64,000 bases of DNA from Gammaproteobacteria bacterium (lineage in GTDB: Bacteria; Pseudomonadota; Gammaproteobacteria; Steroidobacterales; Steroidobacteraceae), in the NCBI GenBank assembly GCA_003164785.1, contig PLUE01000030.1:27246-91245 (forward strand), written 5' to 3'. The position numbers were made by a program, and so were the translations under genes. The first letter of the stretch is position 1. Each line of letters begins with the position of its first letter. Shown in pieces: positions 42,491 to 52,261 of this stretch. The notes beneath the pieces are model-generated. The model saw only the letters and a program-made list of their open reading frames with translations, was not told where the DNA came from and ran no database searches.

Positions 42491-43855
42491 ATGAACTTCC
42501 GCCGCTCCCTGGCAGCCCTCTCGCTCGCAGCGACCTTGGTCGGCCCGGCAGCTTGGGCGGCGCTGCCGATCACTCCCGGCGCCGACACGCCGCTCCCCTC
42601 GCTGGCGCCGATGGTCAAGCGAGCGTCGCCTTCGGTCGTGAACATTGCCACGCGCGGCACCATCAAGGAGAGCGCCGGGCAGCGCAATCCTCTGTTGGAC
42701 GATCCGTTCTTTCGCCGCTTCTTCGACGCGCCGCCCGATTCGAGGCCACGCGAGCGGCAATTTCAAAGCGCCGGTTCCGGCGTCATCGTCGACGCCAAGA
42801 ACGGCTACATCATCACCAACAACCATGTGATCGAGAATGCCAGCGAGATCACCATCACGCTGCTCGACAATCGCAGCTTCTCGGCCAAGGTCATCGGCAC
42901 CGACGAAGGGTCCGACGTCGCCGTCCTCCAGGCCAAGGAGCCGAATCTGGTCGCCATGGCGCTGGGAGATTCGTCGAAGCTCGAGGTGGGCGATTACGTG
43001 GTGGCGATCGGCAACCCGTTCGGACTCCAGCACACGGTGACGGCGGGGATCGTGAGCGCGCTCGGCCGTTCGGGCATCACTCCCGAAGGATACGAGGACT
43101 TCATTCAAACCGATGCCTCGATCAACCCGGGCAATTCCGGCGGCGCGCTGGTCAATCTGCGCGGCGAACTGGTGGGCATCAATTCCGCGATTCTGTCGGG
43201 CGGCGGCGGGAACATCGGCATCGGCTTCGCCATCCCGGTGAACATGATCAAGGGCGTCATGGACCAGCTCATCAGATACGGTCAGGTGAGGCGCGGCATC
43301 CTCGGCGTCAACATCTACGCCGTCTCGCCCGAAATCGCCAAGGAGTTCGGCCTGCACGATACGAGCGGCGCGCTGGTCAAGGGCGTCGGGCGCGGGTCGT
43401 CGGCCGAGAAGGCGGGCGTCAAGACCGGGGACGTCATCACGTCGCTCAATGGCGCCGCCGTGAGGAGCCCCGGCGAGTTGCGCAACGCCATCGGGATGCT
43501 GCGGGTGGGTGACAAGGTCGACATCGGCCTGCTGCGCGACGGCAAGCAGCTCGAGGTCACCGCTGTGGTCGCCGAGCGCAGCGAAGCGGACATCGCCACT
43601 GCGGCGCAGATCAATCCCGGTCTCGAGGGCGCAGAATTCGCCGATGCGCCGCAGGCAGGCGGCGTTTTGGTGCGCGCGATCGCGGACGGCAGCCCCGCGG
43701 CGCAGGCCGGATTGAAGGCCAACGACTTGATCGTCGGCGTCGGGCGCACGCCGGTATCCTCCATGAAGGCATTCCGTACCGCGGCGAAGGGCGCTAATGT
43801 TATCGTACTGAACGTGCGGCGCGGGCCGCTTACCGTATTAATCCAGATTCGATGA
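42491..43855 (+). CDS. degQ: DegQ/DegP-family periplasmic serine protease
   Basis: The 454-residue protein has a signal peptide (about 1-23), a trypsin-like domain with the triad His in ITNNHVIENA, Asp in EGSDVAVLQ and Ser in NPGNSGGALVN, and two PDZ domains (about 260-345 and 365-450). The short LA loop (DDPFFRRFFDAPPDSRPRE) is more like DegQ than DegP. It removes or refolds damaged envelope proteins. Its stop overlaps the next start (ATGA). Confidence 0.93.
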   Translation: MNFRRSLAALSLAATLVGPAAWAALPITPGADTPLPSLAPMVKRASPSVVNIATRGTIKESAGQRNPLLDDPFFRRFFDAPPDSRPRERQFQSAGSGVIVDAKNGYIITNNHVIENASEITITLLDNRSFSAKVIGTDEGSDVAVLQAKEPNLVAMALGDSSKLEVGDYVVAIGNPFGLQHTVTAGIVSALGRSGITPEGYEDFIQTDASINPGNSGGALVNLRGELVGINSAILSGGGGNIGIGFAIPVNMIKGVMDQLIRYGQVRRGILGVNIYAVSPEIAKEFGLHDTSGALVKGVGRGSSAEKAGVKTGDVITSLNGAAVRSPGELRNAIGMLRVGDKVDIGLLRDGKQLEVTAVVAERSEADIATAAQINPGLEGAEFADAPQAGGVLVRAIADGSPAAQAGLKANDLIVGVGRTPVSSMKAFRTAAKGANVIVLNVRRGPLTVLIQIR

Positions 43856-44841
43856 ACTCAATGAAACTATTGTCCATTTGCATTCTCGGCGGCAGCGGCT
43901 TCGTGGGAACACGCTTGGTCGCCCGCCTCATCAGAGACGGTCACCGGGTCACGGTCCTGTCGCGCGATCGCGAACGGCACAAGCACTTGCTGGTGCTTCC
44001 CGGCCTGACGCTCGACAATTGTGACGTCTACGACGAGGCGCAGCTCAGCGAGCGGTTTCGCGGCAAGGACGTGGTCATCAATCTCGTCGGAATCCTCAAC
44101 GAGCGCGGGTTCGGCGGCGGCGGCTTCAGGCGCGCCCACACCGATCTGACGCGCGTGATGCTGCAGGCGGCCCGGTCGGCCGGCGTGCCGCGGCTGCTGC
44201 AGATGTCGTCGCTCAAGGCGGCGCCCGATGCGCCCAGCTATTACCTGCGCTCGAAAGGCGAAGCCGAGCGGCTGATCCGCGACCAGCGAGAGGTGGATTG
44301 GACGATTTTTCAACCCTCCGTGATGTTCGGTCCCGGCGATTCGTTCCTCAACCGCTTTGCCAACTTGCTGGCGTCGGTGCCCTTCGTGTTGCCGCTGGCC
44401 CGGCCGAACGCTCGCTTTCAACCGGTGTTCGTCGACGACGTGATCGAAGCGCTGCGGCGCTGTCTGCACGGCACGGCCTGCCTCGGACACACCTACCAGC
44501 TGGGCGGCCCGCAGGTGTACACGTTGCGTGAGATCGTCGGATTGGTCGCGAAAGTCACCGGTCAACGCAGGTGGATCATCGGACTGCCGAACATCCTGGC
44601 TCGCCTTCAGGGCATGCTCATGAACTTCGTTCCCGGGCGCCCCTTCTCCAGCGACAACTATCGGTCGCTCACCATCGACAGCGTGTGTACCGAGGACGGC
44701 TTGGCGAAGCTCGGCATCAAGCCGCAATCGATGGTGGCCTCGGCTCGCCAGTACCTCGGCGCCTTCGAGGACAATGCGCGCCTGAGCCACAACCGCGCCG
44801 CCGTTGGCCGCGACACCCACTCGCACACATCGAGGTTTTAA
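43852..44841 (+). CDS. NDUFA9-like atypical SDR (NAD(P)-binding)
   Basis: A 329-residue NAD(P)-binding protein with ILGGSGFVGTRLVARLIRDG, VINLVGILNERG, QMSSLKAAPDAPS and a YLRSK stretch fitting the YxxxK active site, followed by FQPSVMFGPGDSFLNRFA. This pattern is shared by the complex I NDUFA9 group and related atypical SDRs, often of uncertain activity in bacteria. ATG 43852 overlaps the degQ stop, and an ATG 9 bp later (MKLLSIC) is an alternative. Confidence 0.88.
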   Translation: MNSMKLLSICILGGSGFVGTRLVARLIRDGHRVTVLSRDRERHKHLLVLPGLTLDNCDVYDEAQLSERFRGKDVVINLVGILNERGFGGGGFRRAHTDLTRVMLQAARSAGVPRLLQMSSLKAAPDAPSYYLRSKGEAERLIRDQREVDWTIFQPSVMFGPGDSFLNRFANLLASVPFVLPLARPNARFQPVFVDDVIEALRRCLHGTACLGHTYQLGGPQVYTLREIVGLVAKVTGQRRWIIGLPNILARLQGMLMNFVPGRPFSSDNYRSLTIDSVCTEDGLAKLGIKPQSMVASARQYLGAFEDNARLSHNRAAVGRDTHSHTSRF

Positions 44842-46097
44842 GGCAGCTGCGGCTCGGCGGCCGGCTTTTGCGGCACGGGCAGCGGCTGTAAATGATAGAG
44901 CCGCCAGGAGAACAGCAGTCCGAGCATGAACAAGGCGGCCACGAATGCCGCCACGCCGTCCCACCCGAAATCGGCGTAGAAGAGCCCGCCCCAGGCGCCG
45001 GCAATGCCGGCTCCCATGTAGTAGGCGAATAGATAGATTGCAGACGCCTGCGCCTTCGCGTTGCCGGCGCGCCGGCCCACCCAACTGCTCGCGATCGAGT
45101 GACCGCCGAAGAATCCGAACGTGATGACTGCGACGCCGAGGACGATGAGCGCCACGAATCCCGTCAGCGTCAGCGCCAATCCCAGCAACTCCAGGACGAA
45201 CATGGTCCACAGCACCTTGCGCCGCCCGAGCCGTCCCGCCAGGTGACCGATCCACGACGAACTGAACATGCCGACGACGTAGACGCCGAAAATCATCCCG
45301 ACCGCCGATTGGCTCAGGGAATAAGGCGGCGCCATGAGCCGGTAGCCGATGTAGTTGTAGACCGTGACGAAGCCACCGAGCAACACGGACCCCTCTGCGA
45401 ACAGCCACGGCAGGCCCGGATCGCGGAACAATCCCTTGAAGCGGCGGATCGATGCACGGAATTGGAGCGGTTGGCCGACGAAACGTCGAGACGGCGGGAG
45501 GTAGCGCACGAACAACAGCGCAGCGACCGCGCCGATGGCCCCCACCGTGCCCACGCCCACGCGCCAGCCGAAAAGATCGGTGAGCACGCCCGCAATCAAT
45601 CGACCACCCAGGCCGCCCGCGGCATTGCCGCCGATATACAGGCCCATGCCAAGCCCAATCGACTCCGGATGGACCTCTTCACTGAGGTAGGTCATGCCCA
45701 CCGCGGGCAATCCACCCAACGTCAGCCCCAGCAGGGCCCGCACCATCAAGAGGCTGTGCCAATTGGGTGCAGCGGCCGCAAGCAACATGAGCCCGGCGGA
45801 GGCGAACAAGGACAGGGTCATGATCCGTTTGCGACCCCAGGCATCCGAGACGGGTCCGGCGAACAGCATCGTGACCGCCACCACCACGCTGGTCAGCGAC
45901 AACGACAGCGCGCTCTCGGCCGCGCTCACCTGAAATTGCCGGCTGAATTCGGGCATCAAGGGCTGTACGCAGTACAGCAACCCAAACGTCGCCATACCAG
46001 CGGCAAACATGGCGAGGTTGGTGCGCCTGAATTCGACCGTACCGTGGCGGATGAAGGATTCGATTTGACTTTCTACCGGCAATTGTGTGTCCCTCAT
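44838..46097 (-). CDS. MFS transporter, YnfM-like
   Basis: A 12-helix major facilitator of about 419 residues, close in pattern to E. coli YnfM (an arabinose-polymer/drug efflux-type exporter): FRRTNLAMFAAGMATFGLLY-like start, CVQPLMPEFS, FAGPVSDAWGRKRIM with the MFS loop 2-3 motif, and a second-half GRLGRRKVLW. The substrate is unknown. The start is uncertain between ATG 46097 and 46112; neither has a clear ribosome-binding site. The 3' end overlaps the convergent SDR gene by 4 bp. Confidence 0.88.
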   Translation of the reverse strand: MRDTQLPVESQIESFIRHGTVEFRRTNLAMFAAGMATFGLLYCVQPLMPEFSRQFQVSAAESALSLSLTSVVVAVTMLFAGPVSDAWGRKRIMTLSLFASAGLMLLAAAAPNWHSLLMVRALLGLTLGGLPAVGMTYLSEEVHPESIGLGMGLYIGGNAAGGLGGRLIAGVLTDLFGWRVGVGTVGAIGAVAALLFVRYLPPSRRFVGQPLQFRASIRRFKGLFRDPGLPWLFAEGSVLLGGFVTVYNYIGYRLMAPPYSLSQSAVGMIFGVYVVGMFSSSWIGHLAGRLGRRKVLWTMFVLELLGLALTLTGFVALIVLGVAVITFGFFGGHSIASSWVGRRAGNAKAQASAIYLFAYYMGAGIAGAWGGLFYADFGWDGVAAFVAALFMLGLLFSWRLYHLQPLPVPQKPAAEPQLP

Positions 46098-46196
46098 CAA
46101 AATATGTCGCATTAGTCGCCGGCGGGCGGCGCGGCTGTATATTCTGCGGGACAACAGCGGGAAACATTTCCGTTATCTGTTAAGGGATGTAAAGCA

Positions 46197-49100
46197 ATGG
46201 GATTCCGTATGCGCCTGCTCGGCACGATGGCAGCGGCCCTGGGCGTGCTCGCTTCCGCATCAGCCAACGCGCAAGTGAACGTCACCACGTACCACAATGA
46301 CAACGCCCGAACCGGTCAAAACACCAACGAAACGACGCTGACGCCGGCCAACGTGAACAGCACCACGTTCGGCAAGCTGTTCACCAACACGGTGGATGGC
46401 GTCGTCTACGCCCAGCCGCTGTATATGTCCAACGTCGGCATCGGCGGCGGCACGCACAATGTTCTGTATGTCGCGACACAACACGACAGCGTGTATGCCA
46501 TCGACGCGGACACCGGGACGGTCTATTGGCAGACGAGCCTGATTCCGGCCGGCGGCAGCACGGTCAGCAGCAGCGTCGACCTCAATTGCGGTGACATCTC
46601 GGTCGAAGTCGGCATCACGGGCACCCCGGTCATCGACCCCGCCACCGCCACGCTATACGTCGTCGCCAAGGTCAAGCTCAACGGCGTGATTCTGCAGTAT
46701 CTGCATGCGCTCGACATCACCACGGGCACCGACAAGTTCGGCGGACCCACGAGCATCACCGCCACGGTGGCCGGCAATGCCTCCGACGGCGACGGCAGCA
46801 TCGTGGCCTTCAATACGCGTCAGGAAAATCAACGCGCCGCGCTTCTCCTGGAAAACGGCCACGTCATCATCGGCTGGACGGCGCATTGCGACAAGATCCC
46901 CTGGCATGGCTGGATCATCTCGTACAGCGCCAGCACCCTGACCCAGGAAGGCATCTACATGGCGTCGCCCAACGGCTACGGCAACGGCATCTGGATGAGC
47001 GGCGGCGGGCCGGCTGCGGATGCCACCGGCAACATTTACTTCGCGACCGGCAACGGCTCGTGGAATGCCACCGACCTGGGCGACAGCGTCGTCAAACTCG
47101 GCCAACCCAGCGGCGCGACGCTGCCGGTGCTGGATTCCTTCACTCCGTACAATCAGGGATCCCTCGCGAGCGTCGACTCCGACCTGTCGTCCGGCGGCTT
47201 GATCCTGTTGCCCACGCTCGCGAATGGTCAGCAATTGCTCGCCATCATGGGCAAGCAGGGCAATATCTACCTGCTGGATCGCAACAATTTGGGCAAGTAC
47301 TGCATCACCCAGACGCCCGCGTGCACCAACACCAACCCCCAGATCGTCCAGGAAGTCGACGGCGCATTGACCGGCCTCTGGGGCGTCCCCGCGTTCTGGA
47401 ACGGCAACCTCTACTGGGGCGGCGGCAATGACAACACCGGCGCCGCCGAAGCGCTCAAGGCGTACTCGTTCAATGCGGGCGGCAGCGGCAAGATCTCCAC
47501 CGCCGCGACGTCCGTCAGCGCCAAACTGTTCAACTTCTCGGGCCCGGTTCCGTCGATCTCCTCCAACGGCACCAGCAATGCCATCTTGTGGGGCATCGAC
47601 GACGGCAGAGCGCGATCGACCTGCGTCAGCGGCTCGAACTGCCAGGTGCTGTACGCCTACGACGCCACCAATCTGAACACCATGCTCTACAACAGCAGCC
47701 AGGCGGCCAATCTGCGCGACGTGCCGGGCACCGCGGTCAAGTTCGTCACGCCCACCGTCGCCAACGGCAAGGTGTACGTCGGCAGCGCCGACGGGGTATC
47801 CGCCTACGGCCTGCTGAATAATGTCTCGCCGGTGGCGACGGCCCCCACCATCACGCCGACCGCAAGCACTTATACGTCAGCGCAATCCGTCACGATGGCC
47901 GACGCTACGCCCAACGCAGTGATCTATTACACCACCGATGGTTCCACACCCACGACCGGATCGGCCAAGTACACGGCCGCGATCAACATCACGGCCACCA
48001 CGACCGTCAAGGCGCTCGCCGCGGCCAGCGGATACACCAACAGTGCGGTGAGCAGCTCGACGATCACGATCTCGAGCACCACGTCGGCGTCGGGCTCCAT
48101 CACCACCCCCGTCTCCCTCGCCGGCACGTTCAACGTGTATGGCATCGACACCGATGGCGCGGCGGCCACCAACGGCGGCTTGGATACCCATGGATTCTCC
48201 TACTCGGGCACCCAGCTCGGAACCAGCATCACCTGGAACAACGTGACGTTCACCCTGAGCGCCGCCGGTGGCGCGAGCGCCGTGAGCAACACCACCATCA
48301 CACTCCCGGCGGGCAACTATTCGACCCTGAATCTCCTGGCCAGCGGCGTCAACGGGGCCCAGCTGAACCAGAAATTTCTGGTCACGTACACGGACGGCAG
48401 CACCACCACCATTACGCAGAGCCTGAGCGACTGGTTCACCCCGGTCACCTACACCGGTGAATCGATCGCCAAGACGATGGCGTATCGCCTGACCGCGACC
48501 GGGGCGACGGACAACCGCACGTTCTATTTGTACGGTTACGCCTTCGCGATCAACGCGGCCAAGACCGTCAAGAGCCTGACGCTGCCGGCGAATCGCAGCG
48601 TCGTGGTCCTGGCAACCGAGCTGCTCGGAACGGCGACCACGGCGACCACCACGAGCACCACGAGCACCACCACCCCCGTGAGCCTGAGCGCCGCCGCCAA
48701 CGTCAATGCGCTGTTCACCGACGGCACGGCCGTCTCGAACGGCGGCATCGACACCCATTCGGACGCGGCGTCCGAGAACCTGGTGGGAACCTCCGTCACC
48801 GCCTCCGGTGTGACCTATTCGCTGCTGGGCGGCAACGTGCTGGACGCGGTGACCGAAACGACGGTCACACTGCCGGCGGGCAACTTCTCGACCCTCAACC
48901 TGCTCGCCACCGCGGTCAACGGCACCCAGACGGCGCAACCGTTCGTGGTGACCTACACCGATGGCACGACCACCACCGTCACGCAGAGTCTGAGCGACTG
49001 GTTCACTCCGCAGAGCTACGGCGGAGAGTCGACGGCGGTGACCATGGCCTACCGACTGCTGCCGACGGGCGCAAAAGATGCCCGCACGTTCTACTTCTAT

Positions 49101-49199
49101 GCCTATTCGCTCACCATCAACAATGCGAAGACGGTGAAAACCCTGACGCTGCCGGCGAACCGCCACATCGTCGTGCTCGCGGCGACGCTGAACCCGTAG
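46197..49199 (+). CDS. Large secreted beta-propeller protein with chitobiase-like domain and two C-terminal repeats
   Basis: The 1000-residue protein has a signal peptide (about 1-25), an N-terminal PQQ-enzyme-like beta-propeller (about 30-540; YAIDADTGTVYWQTSL, GNIYFATGNGSW, GNIYLLDRNN, LYAYDATNL), a CHB_HEX_C-like Ig-type domain (about 549-628; AVIYYTTDGSTPTTGSAKYT) and two repeats of about 170 residues (about 640-812 and 829-1000). The repeats share GGxDTH, LPAGNxSTLNLLA, VTYTDGxTTTxTQSLSDWFTP and KTVKxLTLPANR, with a Thr-rich linker between. No enzymatic residues are obvious. It probably acts outside the cell, perhaps binding carbohydrate. AAGGG lies upstream of ATG 46197; ATG 46209 is possible. 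Confidence 0.85.
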   Translation: MGFRMRLLGTMAAALGVLASASANAQVNVTTYHNDNARTGQNTNETTLTPANVNSTTFGKLFTNTVDGVVYAQPLYMSNVGIGGGTHNVLYVATQHDSVYAIDADTGTVYWQTSLIPAGGSTVSSSVDLNCGDISVEVGITGTPVIDPATATLYVVAKVKLNGVILQYLHALDITTGTDKFGGPTSITATVAGNASDGDGSIVAFNTRQENQRAALLLENGHVIIGWTAHCDKIPWHGWIISYSASTLTQEGIYMASPNGYGNGIWMSGGGPAADATGNIYFATGNGSWNATDLGDSVVKLGQPSGATLPVLDSFTPYNQGSLASVDSDLSSGGLILLPTLANGQQLLAIMGKQGNIYLLDRNNLGKYCITQTPACTNTNPQIVQEVDGALTGLWGVPAFWNGNLYWGGGNDNTGAAEALKAYSFNAGGSGKISTAATSVSAKLFNFSGPVPSISSNGTSNAILWGIDDGRARSTCVSGSNCQVLYAYDATNLNTMLYNSSQAANLRDVPGTAVKFVTPTVANGKVYVGSADGVSAYGLLNNVSPVATAPTITPTASTYTSAQSVTMADATPNAVIYYTTDGSTPTTGSAKYTAAINITATTTVKALAAASGYTNSAVSSSTITISSTTSASGSITTPVSLAGTFNVYGIDTDGAAATNGGLDTHGFSYSGTQLGTSITWNNVTFTLSAAGGASAVSNTTITLPAGNYSTLNLLASGVNGAQLNQKFLVTYTDGSTTTITQSLSDWFTPVTYTGESIAKTMAYRLTATGATDNRTFYLYGYAFAINAAKTVKSLTLPANRSVVVLATELLGTATTATTTSTTSTTTPVSLSAAANVNALFTDGTAVSNGGIDTHSDAASENLVGTSVTASGVTYSLLGGNVLDAVTETTVTLPAGNFSTLNLLATAVNGTQTAQPFVVTYTDGTTTTVTQSLSDWFTPQSYGGESTAVTMAYRLLPTGAKDARTFYFYAYSLTINNAKTVKTLTLPANRHIVVLAATLNP

Positions 49200-49208
49200 A
49201 CCGCTACC

Positions 49209-49239
49209 GGGGCCGCCGGCGGTAAACGCCGGCTGCCCC
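49209..49239. terminator. Strong GC hairpin between convergent genes
   Basis: A 13-bp stem with one mismatch (GGGGCCGCCGGCG / CGCCGGCTGCCCC) and a GTAAA loop starts 10 bp after the quinoprotein stop. It has no U-run, but its place between two convergent genes suits a bidirectional terminator. Confidence 0.5.
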
Positions 49240-49279
49240 GGGGCAGCCCTTCGCCACGGGTCGCCCACCCTCCGCCGCC

Positions 49280-50299
49280 TCACGGCTTGCCGCACACGGC
49301 GGCGTCGCGCGTCGCTTGCGGCCGCTTGGCCAGTTCGCGCACCGTGCCGTAGAAGGCGCCCAGATCACCATGCGACTCGTTCAGCAGCCGCTCGAAACCC
49401 GGAACGCAATCGAAATAAGTGGCGATCGACGCCAGATAGGCATTGTTGAGGTCGCCCTCGAACCAGACATCGAACGGCGCGTGGCCGCCCCAGGAACCCT
49501 TGAGCTTGGCGTAGGCTTCGCGCAGGTCGCGAAAAGCGCCGGCCTTCCGCTCTCGTTTGCTCTCAACGTCGATTCCGGTGGCATAGAGGAGATCCAACTG
49601 GTGACGCGTCCCGCGCAGCAGCTCGATCACCTGCAGGTAGTGCGCCTGTTGCTGCAAATGCTCGGCCAGATCCGCATCGCGTCCCTGGGCCGATAACCAC
49701 CGCCGCACACCCTCTTCTTCGACCGTGGTCGCCAGCGCTTCGTTGAATGACGCATCACCCGCCACGTACAACAGCTGGTGCGTGAGCTCATGGAATACGA
49801 TGGCCGCCAACTCGACGTCGTCCCAACCCACCATGGTGTTGAGGATGGGGTCATCGAAATGCCCCAGCGTCGAATAAGCGGCCACACCGCCCACGCTGAC
49901 GTCGAAATGCCGCGCCCGCAGCTTGGCGGCGAGCGCGCGCGCCCGGCGCTCCACGAAATAGCCGCGATAGGCCACGCACCCGACCACGGGAAAGCACCAT
50001 TGCTTGGGCTCGACCGAGAACTCCGGCGCCGCCACGACATTCCACACGACGTAGGGACGTCCGATGTCGGCGTAGCTGCGATAGCTGCCGTTGTCCGGAA
50101 GCCCCAGCTCGCGGCTCGCGAAGTCCCGGATCGCGGTGACCGCCTCGAGCTGGCTGCGCAGCCGCGGCGCCGCCGTCGGCCGTTCGATCACGCGGGGGAT
50201 GGGCTGCCGCTTGGCCATGAGGGACAGCTGACCCTGCGCGCTCTCCAGCAAATAACAGCCGCTGGTCACTGCGCAGATCAGCGCGAGGACCAACGCCAT
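49280..50299 (-). CDS. Putative zinc aminopeptidase lipoprotein (DUF2265-like)
   Basis: The 339-residue lipoprotein has a lipobox (VTSGC) and a gluzincin-type HELTHQLLY motif, with a downstream Glu in [12 protein letters not shown] as third zinc ligand. Other family blocks are [35 protein letters not shown] and [21 protein letters not shown]. These are found in predicted proteobacterial aminopeptidases whose substrates are not known. ATG 50299 has GAGGA about 6 bp upstream and places the lipobox at the right distance. The frame upstream is antisense to cca. Confidence 0.88.
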   Translation of the reverse strand: MALVLALICAVTSGCYLLESAQGQLSLMAKRQPIPRVIERPTAAPRLRSQLEAVTAIRDFASRELGLPDNGSYRSYADIGRPYVVWNVVAAPEFSVEPKQWCFPVVGCVAYRGYFVERRARALAAKLRARHFDVSVGGVAAYSTLGHFDDPILNTMVGWDDVELAAIVFHELTHQLLYVAGDASFNEALATTVEEEGVRRWLSAQGRDADLAEHLQQQAHYLQVIELLRGTRHQLDLLYATGIDVESKRERKAGAFRDLREAYAKLKGSWGGHAPFDVWFEGDLNNAYLASIATYFDCVPGFERLLNESHGDLGAFYGTVRELAKRPQATRDAAVCGKP

Positions 50300-50334
50300 G
50301 CGGATCCTCGGGAGGTTGCTGCTACTATTCACGC

Positions 50335-51570
50335 ATGCAAGTGTATCTGGTTGGTGGAGCGGTTCGAGACGCCTTGCTGGGATTACCGGTGAAGGAGCAG
50401 GACTGGGTCGTGGTCGGCGGCACGCGTGACGAGCTGCTGCGGTTGCACTACAAGGAGGTTGGCCGCGATTTCCCGGTGTTCCTGCATCCACAGACCCGCG
50501 AGGAATATGCCCTCGCGCGTCTCGAGCGCAAGGTCGCGCCCGGCTATCGCGGCTTCACCGTGGAATTCGGCCCCGAAGTGACCCTGGAAGAGGATCTCGC
50601 GCGACGCGATCTCACCGTCAACGCCATCGCCCGCGCCACCGACGGCACGCTCATCGACCCGTACGGCGGCCGGCGCGACATCGAATCGCGCACCCTCCGG
50701 CACGTATCCGAGGCGTTCATCGAAGATCCCGTGCGGGTGCTGCGCGTCGCGCGCTTTGCCGCTCGTTTTGCGCCGCTCGGATTTCACGTGGCCCCCGAGA
50801 CGCAGGCATTGATGCGCAGCATGGTCGACCGTCACGAAGTCGACTCGCTGGTGCCCGAACGAGTCTGGGTGGAAACCGAAAAGGCACTGCGCGAGCCGGC
50901 AGCCAGCACCTTCTTCCGCGTGCTGCGCGACTGCGGCGCGCTCGCCGCGATCTATCCGGAAATCGATGCTCTGTTCGGCGTACCGCAACCAGCCCGATGG
51001 CATCCCGAAATCGACACCGGCGTCCATACGCTCATGGTCATCGATCAGGCCGTCGCGCTGTCCGATGACCCGGCCGTGCGCTTCGCGGCGGCAGTGCACG
51101 ATCTGGGCAAGGGCACGACGCCGCCGACGGAATGGCCCAGCCACCACGGCCATGAAGAACGCAGCGTCGCACTCATCGAGGCGCTGGCGGCGCGCCTGCG
51201 GCTGCCCGCCGATTACCGCGATCTCGCCGTGATCGTGGCGCGCTTCCACGGCAAGGTGCATCGCGCGCTCGAGCTGCGCCCGGCCACGTTGCTCGAATTC
51301 ATGGAGCGCGCCGATGCCTTTCGCCGCGCCGAGCGATTCGCCAAGGCTCTCCTCGCATGCGAGGCCGACGCCCGCGGGCGCGCGGGACTGGAACGGGAAC
51401 CCTACCCGCAACGCGCCTACGTCGCGGCGGCACGGGACGCCGCCGCCGCGCTCAAACCCACCGCGGACGACATCGCGACCCGCAACGGCGGGAAGATCGC
51501 GGCGGCGCTGCATGAGCTTAGGTCGCAGGCCATCGCGCAGACGCGTGCGTCCTGGGCGCTCAAAGCATGA
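50335..51570 (+). CDS. cca: Multifunctional CCA tRNA nucleotidyltransferase
   Basis: Cca adds and repairs the CCA tail of tRNA. The 411-residue class II enzyme closely follows the E. coli protein: [94 protein letters not shown] and a C-terminal HD domain ([15 protein letters not shown]) for phosphatase/phosphodiesterase activity. The first catalytic carboxylate, Asp21 in E. coli, is Glu21 here; Asp23 is kept. It is divergent from the aminopeptidase gene (35 bp gap). Confidence 0.95.
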   Translation: MQVYLVGGAVRDALLGLPVKEQDWVVVGGTRDELLRLHYKEVGRDFPVFLHPQTREEYALARLERKVAPGYRGFTVEFGPEVTLEEDLARRDLTVNAIARATDGTLIDPYGGRRDIESRTLRHVSEAFIEDPVRVLRVARFAARFAPLGFHVAPETQALMRSMVDRHEVDSLVPERVWVETEKALREPAASTFFRVLRDCGALAAIYPEIDALFGVPQPARWHPEIDTGVHTLMVIDQAVALSDDPAVRFAAAVHDLGKGTTPPTEWPSHHGHEERSVALIEALAARLRLPADYRDLAVIVARFHGKVHRALELRPATLLEFMERADAFRRAERFAKALLACEADARGRAGLEREPYPQRAYVAAARDAAAALKPTADDIATRNGGKIAAALHELRSQAIAQTRASWALKA

Positions 51571-51580
51571 ACCTAGGGCA

Positions 51581-52261
51581 TCACTCCGCCGCGAGCGCGG
51601 CCAGATCGTGCGCGTAGTCCTCGATGCTGGCGTTCATCGCACCCACCAAGCGCAGCCGCCCCCTGGCATCCAGGACGAACGTCGAGGTCGAGTGATCGAT
51701 GGTGTAATCCGCGCCGTCGCCGACCTTGGCGTATTCGACGAAGAAATGCTCGGCCGCCGCCGCGACCTCCGCCGTCGACCCGGTCAGGCCGACGAATCGC
51801 GGATCGAACGCGCCGACGTAACCCTTCAACACCGTGCGCGTATCGCGCTCAGGATCGAGCGTCACGAACAGCACCTGCACGCGGTCGCTCGTGAGGCCGA
51901 GCTTTTTCATGACCACGGACAGCTTGAACAGCTCCGCCGGACACACGTCGGGACAGTGGACGAAGCCGAAGAGCACCACCACCACCCGGCCCCGATAATC
52001 AGCGAGCTTGCGCGGGCGGCCATCGGCATCCACCAACCTGAAGTCCGGCTGCTGTCCGCGCCGCGGCCACGGCGCCAGACGAAAGTGAGTCGACGATTGC
52101 GCCACGTCTGCGGCCGACCCCTCGACCCCCGTGGCAGCGATGACCGCATCCGATGCTTCCGCTCCGGCGCAGGCGCCGGCCGCCAACGCGCCGGCCGCCA
52201 ACGCGCACGCGCACGCGCACGCGCACGCGCGGAGATTACTCGCGCCGCGCGCCATGATCAT
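51581..52261 (-). CDS. Sco1/SenC/PrrC-family copper chaperone
   Basis: A 226-residue membrane-anchored thioredoxin-fold protein with the copper-binding FVHCPDVCPAEL motif and the distant His in DYTIDHSTSTFVLD. Such proteins deliver or reduce copper sites, classically CuA of cytochrome oxidase. The N-terminus is odd: ACACACACALAAGALAAGAC, encoded by a hexanucleotide microsatellite and a 15-bp duplication. A final Cys could be lipidated. It overlaps the PCuAC gene by 26 bp and is last in the copper operon. No oxidase gene is near, so its client may be the adjacent copper monooxygenase. Confidence 0.9.
   Translation of the reverse strand: MIMARGASNLRACACACACALAAGALAAGACAGAEASDAVIAATGVEGSAADVAQSSTHFRLAPWPRRGQQPDFRLVDADGRPRKLADYRGRVVVVLFGFVHCPDVCPAELFKLSVVMKKLGLTSDRVQVLFVTLDPERDTRTVLKGYVGAFDPRFVGLTGSTAEVAAAAEHFFVEYAKVGDGADYTIDHSTSTFVLDARGRLRLVGAMNASIEDYAHDLAALAAE
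52173..52202. repeat. 15-bp tandem duplication in the Sco1 leader region
   Basis: GCGCCGGCCGCCAAC occurs twice in tandem (52173-52187, 52188-52202). It encodes the duplicated Leu-Ala-Ala-Gly-Ala block of the Sco1 signal region and runs directly into the ACGCGC microsatellite. Confidence 0.85.
52201..52230. repeat. (ACGCGC)5 microsatellite in the Sco1 signal sequence
   Basis: Five exact copies of ACGCGC encode alternating Ala-Cys in the signal region of the Sco1 protein. The unit is a multiple of three, so copy-number change would lengthen or shorten the leader without shifting the frame. Confidence 0.9.

Noticed and set aside
47877..49295. 472-codon minus-strand frame
   Set aside because: Antisense to the repeat part of the secreted protein; Gly/Arg-rich composition without motifs.
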